DNA of 24,698 bases, taken from positions 1-24,698 of the forward strand of contig JAIRPZ010000209.1 in NCBI GenBank assembly GCA_031256755.1. The letters run 5' to 3'. The stretch comes from Planctomycetaceae bacterium. GTDB taxonomy: Bacteria > Planctomycetota > Planctomycetia > Pirellulales > Thermoguttaceae. Positions 24,634-24,698 of the stretch are shown piece by piece (position 1 is the stretch's first letter; each line of letters starts with the position of its first letter). A program made the translations under genes and the position numbers. The notes under the pieces were generated by a model that saw only the letters and a list, made by a program, of their open reading frames with translations, was not told the origin of the DNA and did no database searches.

Positions 24634-24698
24634 CCGCGCTCGTGATTCACGGCTTGCAGATTGCCGGACAAAGCGGCGTTGTCCTTCCCGAAGACGTT

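Larger units (their letters stand above)
22833..24698 (+). pseudogene. Alpha-2-macroglobulin-family secreted protein, two frameshifts, 3' end outside window
   Basis: Bacterial alpha-2-macroglobulins are large envelope proteins that trap proteases. The signal peptide is MCRFFTCLVFPCLALFASLSVFPAAYAA. A TPR-like helical region follows (LAKAEKLVKEGLHKDALELI...; later YPKAAKYYKTLIAKFPSA). Then come macroglobulin (MG) domains, with YYIADAETGEPIGNAEVNFW, the DAYGGFTTTLELPENAPLGMYWI segment and the family hallmark FRVEEYKKPEYEV. The frame changes twice: by one base in an A-rich tract at 23304-23329, and back again near 24455-24458, where one base seems missing before DAPKEPVKLGDKITAAVKAKYYFGSPVSEATVKY. 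The first and last segments are therefore in the same frame and open to the window end. This may be a decayed gene or two sequencing errors. The thioester and bait regions would lie beyond the window. Confidence 0.75.

Overview
The window looks like a chromosomal segment of a planctomycete with about 50% GC. The grounds are a DUF1559 prepilin-like protein with an H-X9-DG C-terminus paired with a small regulatory-domain lipoprotein, an EF-Tu with a KTVTI switch I in place of RGITI, an LptD-type outer-membrane protein, and several long secreted proteins of planctomycete character. Placement in a Pirellulales-like, possibly gut-associated lineage is inference only.

Layout. 1-173 is the C-terminus of a probable Hpt-domain protein. 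534-929 is a four-tRNA cluster (Thr-UGU, Tyr-GUA, Gly-UCC, Thr-GGU) feeding into tuf, then tRNA-Trp, secE and nusG. This is the translation/transcription cluster known from E. coli and many bacteria, but rplK does not follow nusG: a single-domain biotin ligase (birA) does. 4567-8451 is a very large membrane hybrid kinase with two complete kinase cores and two receiver domains. rsmG follows, converging on an M42 aminopeptidase. 10410-11231 is a decayed IS element (ISAs1-like) with candidate inverted repeats, followed by a decayed regulatory-domain lipoprotein gene, yraN, and ahcY on the minus strand. 13709-15843 holds the DUF1559 gene and its partner lipoprotein. 15898-18580 (minus) is a two-gene set, a BON-domain secreted protein followed by a large secreted protein of unknown function. 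19198-22761 is lptD-like. 22833 to the end is an alpha-2-macroglobulin-family gene carrying two compensating frameshifts.

Most interesting observation: the DUF1559 gene has a consensus promoter, a strong ribosome-binding site and an ATG at 13793, but a run of ten G (13869-13878) puts that start out of frame with the prepilin ORF. A run of eleven, or eight, would fuse them exactly. This is the structure of a phase-variable contingency locus, here on a planctomycete pilin-like protein, although a sequencing error must be excluded.

Other regulatory signals include a possible attenuator in the tuf leader, an 18-bp sequence shared by the DUF1559 and M42 peptidase promoters, a palindrome over the -35 box of the BON gene, and several genes with a clear TATAAT and a short leader without a Shine-Dalgarno sequence.
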